From: Pseudeuparius sepicola
Lineage: Eukaryota; Arthropoda; Insecta; Coleoptera; Anthribidae
Direction: 5' to 3'
NCBI GenBank assembly: GCA_963920635.1
Contig: OY987307.1
Span: 18,243,735-18,307,734, forward strand
Length of the DNA stretch: 64,000 nucleotides
In this document: positions 10,682 to 20,599 of the stretch, one piece after another
Layout: every line of letters starts with the position of its first letter
How positions within the stretch are numbered: the first letter of the stretch is position 1
The notes under the pieces: generated by a model
Seen by the model: only the letters and a program-made list of their open reading frames with translations
The model's database searches: none
Told to the model about the DNA's origin: nothing
Position numbers and translations under genes: made by a program

Positions 10682-11463
10682 ATCCACTGAATTTTAATTG
10701 GGTTTTTCGCCACCAAACTGGTTAAAAGACAACTTTTTCAAGTTGTCTGGAAAATTAATAAATTCTTAACAGTAAATGAACTAAACTTTGAACTTGTAAC
10801 TCAAAAAATATCATAATAGATCTTCTTTAATAACGGCTGTATTTATATATCAATGAAGTAAAATAACTGGTATTTCAGCCAATATTATGTTTTATTTATT
10901 CTTTACAATAAACCAAGCTTTCGCCATACTTTTGGCCTTCGTCAGGGCTAAAATAGTGTTAGGTAAAATATATTATTGAGTGAGAATTATTTATATACTT
11001 ACTATTGAGATGAATATTGAAAAGTTATGGTTCTATGAATATAAACGTCCAAAAATGGAATAAAATTGTTGTGTAAATATTTTTGTTGTTGTCAACTGAA
11101 AATTTTGTAATAAATATTTATAGTTATTATAGAAATTTGAAATAAAAGAGAATCTTCATATTATGAAGCAAGCCATGAAAAACAAATGATAGCAGACAGT
11201 AATATTGTTTTGAGGTTATAAAAATATCTTCAACAAATTGATTGAACAGATTGAATCTGTCATTTCACTTTGACGTGACATGATCTTTGAAAAAGGAGGA
11301 AGATTTATTCTCCGAAAGCTCAGGAAACAAATTTGTTGAAGATATTTTTTGAGTTACAAGTTCAAAGTTTAGTTCATTTACTGTTAAGAATTTATTAATT
11401 TCCAGACAACTTTAAAAAGTTACCACTTTGGTGGCGAAAAACCCAATTAAAATTCAATGGATC
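10682..11463. mobile_element. Foldback element, family A, with PLE-like core
   Basis: Inverted arms (10682-10815 and 11335-11463) carry GAATTTTAATTGGG and the AACTTTGAACTTGTAACTC motif shared with 1445-1610 and 55500-55745. The interior, read on the minus strand, has CCCTGACGAAGGCC...GGCGAAAGCTTGG, which resembles the end sequence of Penelope-like elements. Confidence 0.65.
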
Positions 11464-11537
11464 TGTTTACGCCACAAATAAATTTTAGAAAATATTAAGA
11501 ACAAATAATATCAAACTATAGATAATAGTACATTGTG

Positions 11538-11652
11538 TACCTAGCAGGAAGAGCTGAACATTCCCGGACGACCGTAAAGATTGCCTGTCGAGGCGTAAGC
11601 CGAGACTGGCAATACGGAGTCGGGGAATGTGGCTTTTCCTACGAGGTATACA
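11538..11652. repeat. Imperfect palindrome with GC-rich centre
   Basis: Arms GTACCTAGCAGGAA and TTTTCCTACGAGGTATAC flank a GC-rich core (GAGGCGTAAGCCGAG). The same architecture recurs at 13622, 27553 and 32928. Confidence 0.55.
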
Positions 11653-13621
11653 TACTATTTTTCCGAAAATCGAAAATTACTCAAAGAACATAAATTATTA
11701 CAATCAACTTGTTTTTAGTTTATAAATAACTGTTATTATAAGGAAATAATATTTCCTTACAGTACAAAAATAAATATATCCTAACAGTTACTTTCCGTTG
11801 CCTGGCAACGACTAAGTGCAAGGAAATATTGACTTTTTCTTTCAAAAATGTTATCAAAAATGTCAATATTTCTGATTGATTTTCGGAAAAATAATATTAC
11901 CAACCTTATCCTAATGGAATGTACAATGCTAAGTTATACCATCGAGTAAAGGAATAATGTTAGACGTACACATTGCACATAAAATATTGTCTATATTTTA
12001 CTTAATTTTACTTCTCCAATAGATTTTTATGTGACAAAACGCGTGTTCGAATAAAATTTTAAATAAATACCTACTCTTTTTAAGTCTAAGATTTAATCCT
12101 TACTACCCAAGTAGCAAAATGTTTTATAAGGGTTATCTAAGAACTGCTATATAACATATCTAATAGAACAACGAACATCCTATAATCGTTAAACGCTATA
12201 ATGCCCTTTACAGGTCTAATACAATACGTATACAACCAAAAAAGGCCCAAGTTTTAAAATCTTTCCCCAACCAGCAAATTTGTTTTATAATTTCAAGACT
12301 ATACAACAATTTTATTTTATTGTTGTTTTTTATTGTCTCCAAAAAGCTAATTCATTATATTAGAGTTATGGAAAACACTATTTTGTTGTCTACAACTAAA
12401 TAGTCCTATTAATTAATCTTTAAAATGTTTCTACAACAGAATTATAAAATTACTTATAAAGTAATAAGTAGGTAATAAAGAAATTATCATATGTATAATG
12501 TAGTAATAACGTGTTTAACATTATATATAATGCTTACACAGGTCAGATAAAACCTATTCTTAAAAACTTTATATACATTTTTCTACACAATGCACATCAA
12601 TTAAAATAAGACAAATACTCACAAAACTGATAAAATACATTTTCTCTCATAGAAACGTTTCCATGATTATGTTCAGTTCCTATAATTAAATTGTTTTCTA
12701 ACTCCTTCATATGAACTTTGAAGCGAATTCTTAACAGCCTTATAAATATAATTTAAAATTATTTGTTAGATGGTCCCTATCGCCTTATAAAACGGTTATA
12801 TTAGAGTGTTGTTGAGAACTAATTTGGTTTAAGAGTAAATCGTTGTCCCAGACTCTCTTAAAAATATATTATATACTTATACAATCTGCAGCATTATGGA
12901 GACATCAACGAAGCTGTTATAAAATAAAATAGTTTACTTAAACACAAAAATGTTGCGACTAACCACACAATAAAATATTTGAAAACAGTTATTGATTCTC
13001 TACTTATATTTCTTATATTTTGTATTTGCCATAACTGTAAAGTGTTAGCAGAACACAGGTCATCTTGTACAATGCTAGATATAATATATGTCCTTCTTGC
13101 AATCGTTGTCAATACATAAGCAAAAAAAGTTTGAAAAGTGGGGTATTCTGTTACGGTAACATAGTTTTAAAGCAAATTTGTCGTTAAAAACCTACAAAGT
13201 AACTCTTCTAAAATTTGATAGTTGAAATAACTGCAGCGCTTTACTAATTTTAATTATTATTGCTCCTCTTTCGATTTTTGAATAGCGCCAAGATGTAAGG
13301 AAAATTCAAACAGAAAAAAGCATTTCCCTCTAAATCGATAATGAGATCCAAAAATTAACTTCCCTGATTGGGTCCTGGTACCTAATACCTAATATGAAAT
13401 GCCACAAATTCCCATCTTAACTTTCCCCACAACCCGCATATCCTTTTGACAGCCTCCTGTATAACTTTCTAACACAATCAGCAGAGCAACTTATTATTTT
13501 CTTCCACCCATTACCAGTTTTATGAAGCATTAAAAAGTATTATCCTCGAACCAGGTAATTTTGTTTGTTTATTTAGAAAGTTGCAAATAAACCGCCTAAA
13601 AAATATTTGAAATAATAGTTA

Positions 13622-13746
13622 TTTATGTACCAAGGCACTGAAGTTCAACTTTTTATGACTCATGTGGAATTTAGTTGCCGAGGCCTCTGGCCGAGGCAAA
13701 TAAACCACATGAGTCATAAAAAGAACTTCAGTGCAGAGGTACATAT
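13622..13746. repeat. Long hairpin, arms about 58 bp
   Basis: ATGTACC..GGCACTGAAGTTC to the left is mirrored by GAACTTCAGTGC..GGTACAT to the right, meeting at GAGGCCTCTGGCCGAGG. Likely a small palindromic MITE. Confidence 0.65.
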
Positions 13747-13806
13747 TATATATTTTTTTGAAATTGGAAACAAAATGTTTTATCAGGCAAGAAAATAATA
13801 ATAAGG

Positions 13807-13884
13807 GATCACCCGTCCATGAACCGACTACGCGCGGCGTTGCTTGACTTTGACGATCGCTCTACCTAGGATGCGGATTCGAAC
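13807..13884 (-). ncRNA. 5S rRNA-like fragment, possibly a SINE head
   Basis: On the minus strand the sequence GTCAAAGTCAAGCAACGCCG, then GCGTAGTCGGTTCATGGACG and GGTGATCCC, follows the 5S rRNA internal control region (box A, intermediate element, box C). The normal 5S 5' half is replaced by GTTCGAATCCGCATCC. That makes a functional 5S gene unlikely. A 5S-derived SINE or pseudogene fits better. Confidence 0.5.
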
Positions 13885-13961
13885 AATTTTTATTTACACA
13901 TACATACAATATTTACTCAAGTATGACAAAGACACGGCGACTTCGAACAGAAAAACCAAAT

Positions 13962-14265
13962 TGCTGCTTCTTGTGCAGCCTCCATAATAAATCTATTGAT
14001 ATTCAAACCTACTAAAATATTTATACTGATAGATTGCGCTGCTATAGGTAACAATTTCGCAATGTGTACGAATAGTTAAATGGGTCTTTATTAGTCGGGT
14101 TTTGAATATTTGGTCACTTTTGACGGGCGATGGCTCCGCGTCTGACGTTTGATGTTTACATCTCGCCAACGGCTATTTATTGAAAAAATCGCACAATAAT
14201 GGGCTGCTTCAGTGCCGATTTCTGAGCTTTTAATGACTATTTTGAGACACTTCACTTTCAAGAAA
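13962..14265. repeat. Dispersed repeat, inverted copy at 48410-48700
   Basis: The segment with CTCCGCGTCTGACGTTTGAT and CAGTGCCGATTTCTGAGC recurs in reverse orientation at 48410-48700 with about 90% similarity by eye. Parts of it also flank the hAT MITE at 14270-14312 and 14819-14885. Confidence 0.7.
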
Positions 14266-14312
14266 ACAAACTTACTACTTATTGAAAAAATCGTACAATA
14301 ATGGGTTACTTC

Positions 14313-14818
14313 CAGGGACTCTTTAAAGTAAGGGGATCCAGCATTATACTTTCCAAAGTGAGGCCTATTCTTTCCACATTCTAATGGTCTCAGTGATGCC
14401 AAGTATGCCATTTTATTGGAGAATCTATGAATATAACAGGTACTTTGATTGTTAGTAAAAATTAATAATGATTTCCATGATTTCTAAAAATTAGACTTTT
14501 TTTTGTGTATACAAGAACAGAATGTGGCAACTGTCAAATGAAAGAAATTTATTTTATAGCCGAAATCGATTTCCAGCAATTATTAAAGTTAAAAATTGTG
14601 AATTATGTTGGGAAATATTTTGCCTCCTTTAGAATCTATGGCACTGGTATGTCACTTAAAACCTGATGGCAGTTGGGCACTGATATATAACATAATCTTG
14701 TATCAGCCCCCTTGTGGTCTCCTTGGAGTCAACAGAAAACAAACTTCCCCTCAAGGCTTCACTTTTCCTATGAGGTAGACTGTGACATGCTGGGTCCCCT
14801 TATTTTAAAGGGTCCCTG
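14313..14818. mobile_element. hAT-type MITE, copy 1
   Basis: Ends CAGGGACTCTTTAAAGTAAG and TATTTTAAAGGGTCCCTG. The 8-bp target duplication GTTACTTC lies at 14305-14312 and 14819-14826. The length is 506 bp and there is no transposase. Confidence 0.85.
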
Positions 14819-14989
14819 GTTACTTCAGTGCCGATTTCTGAGCTTCTAATGACGATTTTGGGACACTTTACTGCCGATTTTAAGAAAAAACTTATTAAAT
14901 GATAAAATACTTTTTAATTCAGCATTAGAAAATACCTATAAAATAGTTCAATCTCATAAAGCAATTATTTTGCTACTTGGGTAGATATC

Positions 14990-16300
14990 TCAAATATTTC
15001 GTAAACCTTTTGTGAACACCGCATTAACCGCAAGAAAAAAAGTCTTTTCATTAATAATACCTATATCTACAGTGCAAAAGAAAGTGTGGGTGAAAGTTTT
15101 GCCTCATTCATTCAACTGTGAGTACTGAAGCAAATACCTAATAATAAAATTTGCTTATGAATGCATATCAAATAAATTTATAAGCATTGCGATTAATTAT
15201 ACCTACATACTCGTATGTTATGGCAGGACTACCCACAGCTGCGAATAAGTACCTACCTACCATTAAATTTGCACATTGCCTTTGTTGCATTAATATAATG
15301 ATCATCAGTTCTTCGTTGGTACTTAGAAAAAAGTGTAGGAATCTATGTCTCGTTTTTGTTTAGCGCTTATTATCGAAATTCCAACCCGAACAAAACATGC
15401 TATTTTCTTCGAACGATTTCAAGTTATTCTTCACAAAACGCGTTGCTGATATAAAGGTGACATACAAAGTTTACTTCCATTCCTAGGCATAAAACCACTT
15501 TTGCTGCCGACCGCTGTTGTTTGTATCAAAAAATATCTTTAATTTTGTGGGTAAAATCAATGAAAGAATCAATCTCTTAAGACATAATTCACATCGAATT
15601 TCACATACTTATAACCTTGATTATAATAATTGCTTCTGAAATAATTCCCACCCTCGGCAATACTCTAAACTAAGAGTATCGCAACCACATGCTTGTGCGG
15701 GGGAGATGTGACGATTGCTATTATTTCGACTTCATTGCCATTTGCCGCTATTTAATACTCATAACCTCAACTGCTACGGAAAACCATAGAAAACTAATAA
15801 TCCAATTAAGTGTATAGGACAATTATTATTAGTAAATCAAATAGAGAGGTAAAGTTGTTAAGGAGCAAGACCGTGAATCTACATTTTGTCTAGCGCTCTT
15901 GGTCCGACTCAATTTTGTTCATTGCGTAGTGCTATTTTATTTTTCGAATTTCATATACCTACACGCACACACAAATTAGTCACGTCGATAGTCGTATTAC
16001 GTAAATTCCAATTTGTCTTTAGTTATTCACTACACATTGGCATGTCCATACATTATTTTAAAAATTAGATTAGTTTCGGATATAACAAAAGAATTTTTGC
16101 GATTCTCTAAAATAATGATACGGCACGTCGAAGGACGCGAGCGGCACGGCTTGGTGAAATGTTGGGCAATTCCACAGCCAGAGCATATTTCACGCAGACG
16201 ATATCGCCAATCTGCATTGTAAACTATGCGTTGTGTCGTATATCGCATATCATATTGTTTCATCAACCTGCTTTGTTTGACGTTCATTTGATTTGCAGTT
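14990..16300. other. Intergenic DNA with one small repeat
   Basis: Only a short repeat is recognised (15640-15715: TACTCTAAACTAAGAGTA followed by GCTTGTGCGGGGGA), which recurs at 26600-26680. No gene is supported. Confidence 0.5.
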
Positions 16301-16370
16301 AATTAATCGACATTCGCAGTAATGGGCTTCGACTTCTCATTAAAATATGTTATTTTAAGTAGGTAACATC

Positions 16371-16628
16371 CTTGTTTATGGATACTCTAGTTAGCCAATG
16401 TCTGACACTGACATTAGGACATGACAGAAATAAAGTAGATACAGGGGACAGATTTTGCAAAAAATAAAGTTGGCCAGCTGTTTTTTGATAGATTTTAATA
16501 GTAGAAACTTAGTAGACATTGACTGGGCCACTTTAATTTTTGGCGCCATCTGTTGCTTGTATCCAATATTGCTCTCGTATCCTTATGAATCTGTCACACA
16601 TTGGCTAACTAGGGATTCCATAAACAAG
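16371..16628. mobile_element. 258-bp element with 9-bp target duplication
   Basis: Ends CTTGTTTATGGATACTCTAG and CTAGGGATTCCATAAACAAG are inverted repeats of about 36 bp. GGTAACATC is duplicated on both sides (16362-16370 and 16629-16637) and single in the paralogous empty site at 18427-18435. A 9-bp duplication suggests a Mutator-like MITE. Confidence 0.8.
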
Positions 16629-16844
16629 GGTAACATCATAAGCGAAATGGGTGGGCATAAGAAATAAAAGTTGTTATCTTGATCTTTATAATACGTCATT
16701 TTGACAGCCCTTCTTAACTGTCCTGGCACAACCTTCTCAAGCTTACAAGCCCTGTGCAAACATGTGGCAACGCCGCAGCGGGACGGTTCAACGGGTGTAT
16801 GCAGTATAGAGCATAGCCTGCACTTTGGCTTAATTTATCTTTTC

Positions 16845-17372
16845 CATGGACTCTTTAAAATAAGGGGACCCAGCATTATACTTTCCAAGGTGAGGCCTAT
16901 TCTTTCATCATTCTAATGGTATCAGTGATGCCAAGTATGCCATTTTATTGGAGAATCTATGAATATAACAGGTACTTTGATTGTTAGTAAAAATTAATAA
17001 TGGTTTCCATGATTTCTAAAAATTAGACTTGACAATGTTGTGTCTACAATTACAGAATATGGCAACTGTCAAATGAAACAAATTTATTGTATAGTTGAAA
17101 TTCTTTAATTGTCACATCTGAGTATCTGAAAGTTAAAAAACTCAAAAATTGTGAATTATTATGGGAAATTTTTTGCCTCCTTTAGAATCTATGGCACTAT
17201 CTATCACATAAAACCTGACGGCAGTTGGACACTGACATATAACATAACCTTGTACCAGCCCACTTATGTGGTCTCCTTGGAGCATACAGAAAACAAACTT
17301 CCCCTCAAGGCTTCACTTTTCCTATGTGATAGACTGTGAAATGCTGGGTCCCCTTATTTTAAAGAGTCCCTG
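16845..17372. mobile_element. hAT-type MITE, copy 2
   Basis: Same family as 14313-14818 (CTCTTTAAAATAAGGGGACC end). The target duplication ATCTTTTC lies at 16837-16844 and 17373-17380. The length is 528 bp. The frames within (16701-16916 and 17151-17339) are not genes. Confidence 0.85.
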
Positions 17373-17399
17373 ATCTTTTCTAATAAATGTTCAACCCTC

Positions 17400-18360
17400 T
17401 TTTTAATTATAATTAGATACATTTGTGAACTTTGTTTCAATAACTGGGTACCTAAGTAAGTAGGTTCGTTTATTTAACAGACAATAAAAGCAGTAACAAG
17501 TAACAAAATATACACAGAAGTATAAGTATTTATAATACGACTCCTGGTGTGGATAGGCACATTTTCGACAAATAATATGGTAAATTTGGTCAAATAGAGG
17601 GGACTACAATTTGTTGTAAGTCGAACTTGTGTGAGATTTTTTCGCAAAGTGCGACATCAGGTAAATGATTATTACCTATATTTCCTTATGGTTAAATAAA
17701 TAAAATACAAACAGCGAACAGAGAACAGCATGTTGTGAAGAAGAGTAATCTCTTCTGATTGAAATGACAGTTAGGGTCAATTTCAGAATACATTCAACTA
17801 AATTATCGTTTGACTTTAACATTAGGTAAAGAAACTTTTGTTTGTCTATACGATTAGCCCTTAATCATTTTATTCTTAAATTTTCGTCCTTTGGAAAGCC
17901 CAAAACGAATACAAGTTGACCGCTTGCAGTTAAGCAAAGAAAACCTAGCTACTTCAAGTTATTATTGCGACTTGACCAGGTATATAACATATAACTAAGT
18001 TCTAGCATCCCTCGGCGATTCTAGGCATCTTGAGGCTTGAAATTGTAATGGCACGATTCTTCACTCAGAACTATTAGAGAAATGTTTCATTTTTTCACAA
18101 ACAAAACAAATTTATAAAAAAGCTATCGCCAGCACTTCCGATTGTCTGTTTCCACCCAGAGACACACTGCCTCGTCGAAGCAATCTGGCGACGATGGCAC
18201 TACCCGCACTACACAAATTAATTCTGGTAAATTTCTTGTAAAATCAACTGACAGGAAGTGACAGGCCACGCCGCGCAGACCCGCAAGCCAGGTTGCCAGC
18301 TTTCTCAACTTCAGGGCTTTCCTAGAGGCGGCTGGACAATGAAGATGGAAACGTATAGGC
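17400..18360. other. Intergenic DNA, small GC-richer patch
   Basis: The patch 18120-18360 is richer in GC and open for 79 codons on the minus strand. I recognise no domain there and do not call a gene. Confidence 0.4.
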
Positions 18361-18872
18361 ATTTAATTAATCGACATTAGCAGGAATCGGCTTCAACTTC
18401 TCGTTAAAATATGTTCTTTATAAGTAGGTAACATCATACTGTTATATGGTTGGGCATAAGAAATAAAACTTGTTATCTTGATCTTTATAATCCGTCATTT
18501 TGACAGCCTTTCTTACCTATATCAAAAAGTTGAGTATCCTGAACACTGAAGTTGGAAACGTATAGGCATCTCTCGAAAATTTCGTTCTATTTTCGAGAGC
18601 AATAATCGGCCTCAAATGCCGTCCAGAGACTTCAATTCATTATCTTTGAACGTAAATATTATTATTACATAATTCCAATTAATACTGCTACCTACGTTTC
18701 TTTTCTTTCTTTGGACACAAATCAGTGGCTATCACGAATGAATTAAACCTCTGCCAAGATTTCTTTCAGCTTTCAGATATATTACCATCATGTCATATAG
18801 AAGAACTGGAGCTTTAAACATTGACTTAATTAAGTTGGGAATCAGGAACCTTTGGCAGTTAGAAAATACTTG

Positions 18873-19070
18873 TTTTGCTTAACTCCACACACCAAAACTT
18901 TGTTTTTTTGCACTCGACGCTCGTTTCAATAACCATGTTAGCATCAAGAGATGATTAAGTTTCTTTGTATATAACTCAGACTGAATCATCTCCTGATGAT
19001 GCTAACATGGTTAACGAAACGCGCGTCGAGTGCAAAAAACAAATTTTTGGTGTGCGTGGAGTTAAGCAAG
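18873..19070. repeat. Inverted repeat resembling a Penelope-like terminus
   Basis: Arms 18873-18953 and 18985-19066 are mirror copies (GATGCTAACATGGTTA, then CGTCGAGTGCAAAAA). The plus arm reads CCTGATGA, a short hairpin, then CGAAACGCGCGTC. This recalls the CTGATGA...GAAA pattern at ends of Penelope-like elements and hammerhead ribozymes. Confidence 0.45.
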
Positions 19071-19218
19071 GTTAAGTAGGTATTGACTTAATGTTTATAC
19101 TTTTATTTCCCTTATCCACACAGTACCGACGCCATGTAAATCTTAGTACAACTCAGCTAGAGTTTTAATAAAATGTAAGGAAAAATGCCGAAATCTATAC
19201 TACTGAAAAGTCACTGTA

Positions 19219-19400
19219 CAGGGTGATTCACTTTTATTCCACGACACTTCAACAGGTGATAGAAAACCAAAAAATAGCCGCACTTTCTTGTATAAACTAT
19301 ATTCTTTTAAACCCAGGTGGAAACCAAAATTTACTTTTGGTTTCCACCTGGGTTTCTAATATATTTAAATATCAGGGAGGTATATTTTCAGTGACATAGC
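19219..19400. mobile_element. Orphan TA-CAGGGTGATTCAC element end with perfect hairpin
   Basis: A terminus of the TACAGGGTG class begins at 19219; no mirrored end was found. It contains a perfect 21-bp stem with a 5-base loop (19309-19329 with 19335-19355). Confidence 0.5.
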
Positions 19401-19562
19401 ATTAAGTTTTTCTAATAAACTTTCAAATTATAGATCAACTAATTAATATAAACAATAAGTATTATGTTCACGATTAAAGTACGAAGTGGGACATATATCC
19501 TCAAAATCAAAATGGCGGACGTTGTAAAATTTGGCGACACTATGAAAAGTTATGGATTTTTT

Positions 19563-19830
19563 AAACGATTGAATTGGGAAATTTTATAGATAAATTTTTT
19601 GAAAGCGCTATTTTGCCTAGAAAGATCGCGAGTAGGTATACACTTGTCTCTTTATTTTCGGATAAAATTCCGAGAGCCAATTTGTACGAGTGATCTTGCT
19701 TAAGCGCTTCGGAATAAATCCATCAAGAAAAATTTCCGGCAGGTTTTGTTGAGAATATTTCACGAATACACTGTTTACATTCCCTGAATCGTCAAAATGA
19801 ATTTACTAAAGGAGACAATTAGCTAAACGA
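19563..19830. repeat. Dispersed repeat shared with 62530-62790
   Basis: GAAAGCGCTATTTTGCCTAG, CAATTTGTACGAGTG and TATTTCACGAATAC occur in the same order at both loci. Confidence 0.65.
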
Positions 19831-19905
19831 ACAGCCGATCCCTAAGGAAGAGGTCGAAAACGAAGAAAAAATGAAAATTTAAAGGGCTCCCCGATCTGTC
19901 ATAAC

Positions 19906-20587
19906 TAGGCCTGAGACAAAATATCGATAAAATCGAAAGTATCGATACTATCGATTTTATCGATACTCGATATTCAATTTCGATAAATCGAAATATCGAT
20001 TTTATCGATCTTATCGATTTTATCGATCTTTTCGATTTTATCGATCTTTTCGATTTTATCGATCTTTTCGATTTTATCGATCTTTTCGATTTTATCGATC
20101 TTTTCGATTTTATCGATCTTTTCGATTTTATCGATCTTTTCGATTTTATCGATATTTTCGATTTTAACGATCTTCGATTTTATCGATATTTTTGATTTTA
20201 TCGATCTTTCCAATTATCTATTTTTTGAAATTGTTTGCAAAAATAAAGGAAATTGCTGCACCCATTGCGTCCAGTCCAGACCGCGTCCGCAGCAAGCCGA
20301 TCGGCTCTAGCTTCTTAAATAAAATTGATTATATCGATTTTCTCAATAAGATCCATTATATCGATAAGATCGATTTTATCGATAAAATCGATTTTATCGA
20401 TAATATCGATTTTACCAACATGATCGATAAGATCGAATGTATCGATAAGATCGATTTTACCAACATGATCGATAAGATCGAATGTATCGATAAGATCGAT
20501 TTTATCGATAAGATCGATTTATCGATTTTATCGATATTTTTTCAGTATCGATTTCCGATACTGAAATTCGGAGATCGAACAGCCCTA
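19906..20587. mobile_element. hAT-type MITE filled with ATCGAT satellite
   Basis: Ends TAGGCCTG (19906) and CAGCCCTA (20587). The 8-bp duplication GTCATAAC lies at 19898-19905 and 20588-20595. Nearly all of the interior is 18-bp TCGATTTTATCGATCTTT units (about 19985-20175) and related ATCGAT-rich sequence (20318-20560). The frames encoding IDKIEK repeats are satellite, not genes. Confidence 0.75.
19985..20175. repeat. 18-bp tandem repeat (TCGATTTTATCGATCTTT)
   Basis: About ten near-identical units, each carrying the palindrome ATCGAT. The period is a multiple of three, so one frame stays open by chance. Confidence 0.9.
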
Positions 20588-20599
20588 GTCATAACTACA

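Larger units (their letters stand above)
12106..14981. mobile_element. Candidate 2.9-kb element with CCCAAGTAGCAAAAT ends
   Basis: CCCAAGTAGCAAAAT at 12106 is mirrored by ATTTTGCTACTTGGG ending at 14981. Both are flanked by TA (12104-12105 and 14982-14983). The 15-bp ends are the only evidence. The interior is AT-rich with no transposase and hosts a palindrome, a 5S-like fragment and a hAT MITE. Confidence 0.4.
16305..18530. repeat. Segmental repeat pair, filled and empty site
   Basis: The stretch 16305-16370 plus 16629-16730 repeats at 18362-18520 (TTAATTAATCGACATT..CAG through GTCATTTTGACAGCC). The first copy has a 258-bp insertion that the second lacks. Confidence 0.75.

Noticed and set aside
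13860..13890. tRNA gene suggested by GTTCGAATCC
   Set aside because: No cloverleaf can be built around it; the flanking sequence is 5S-like.
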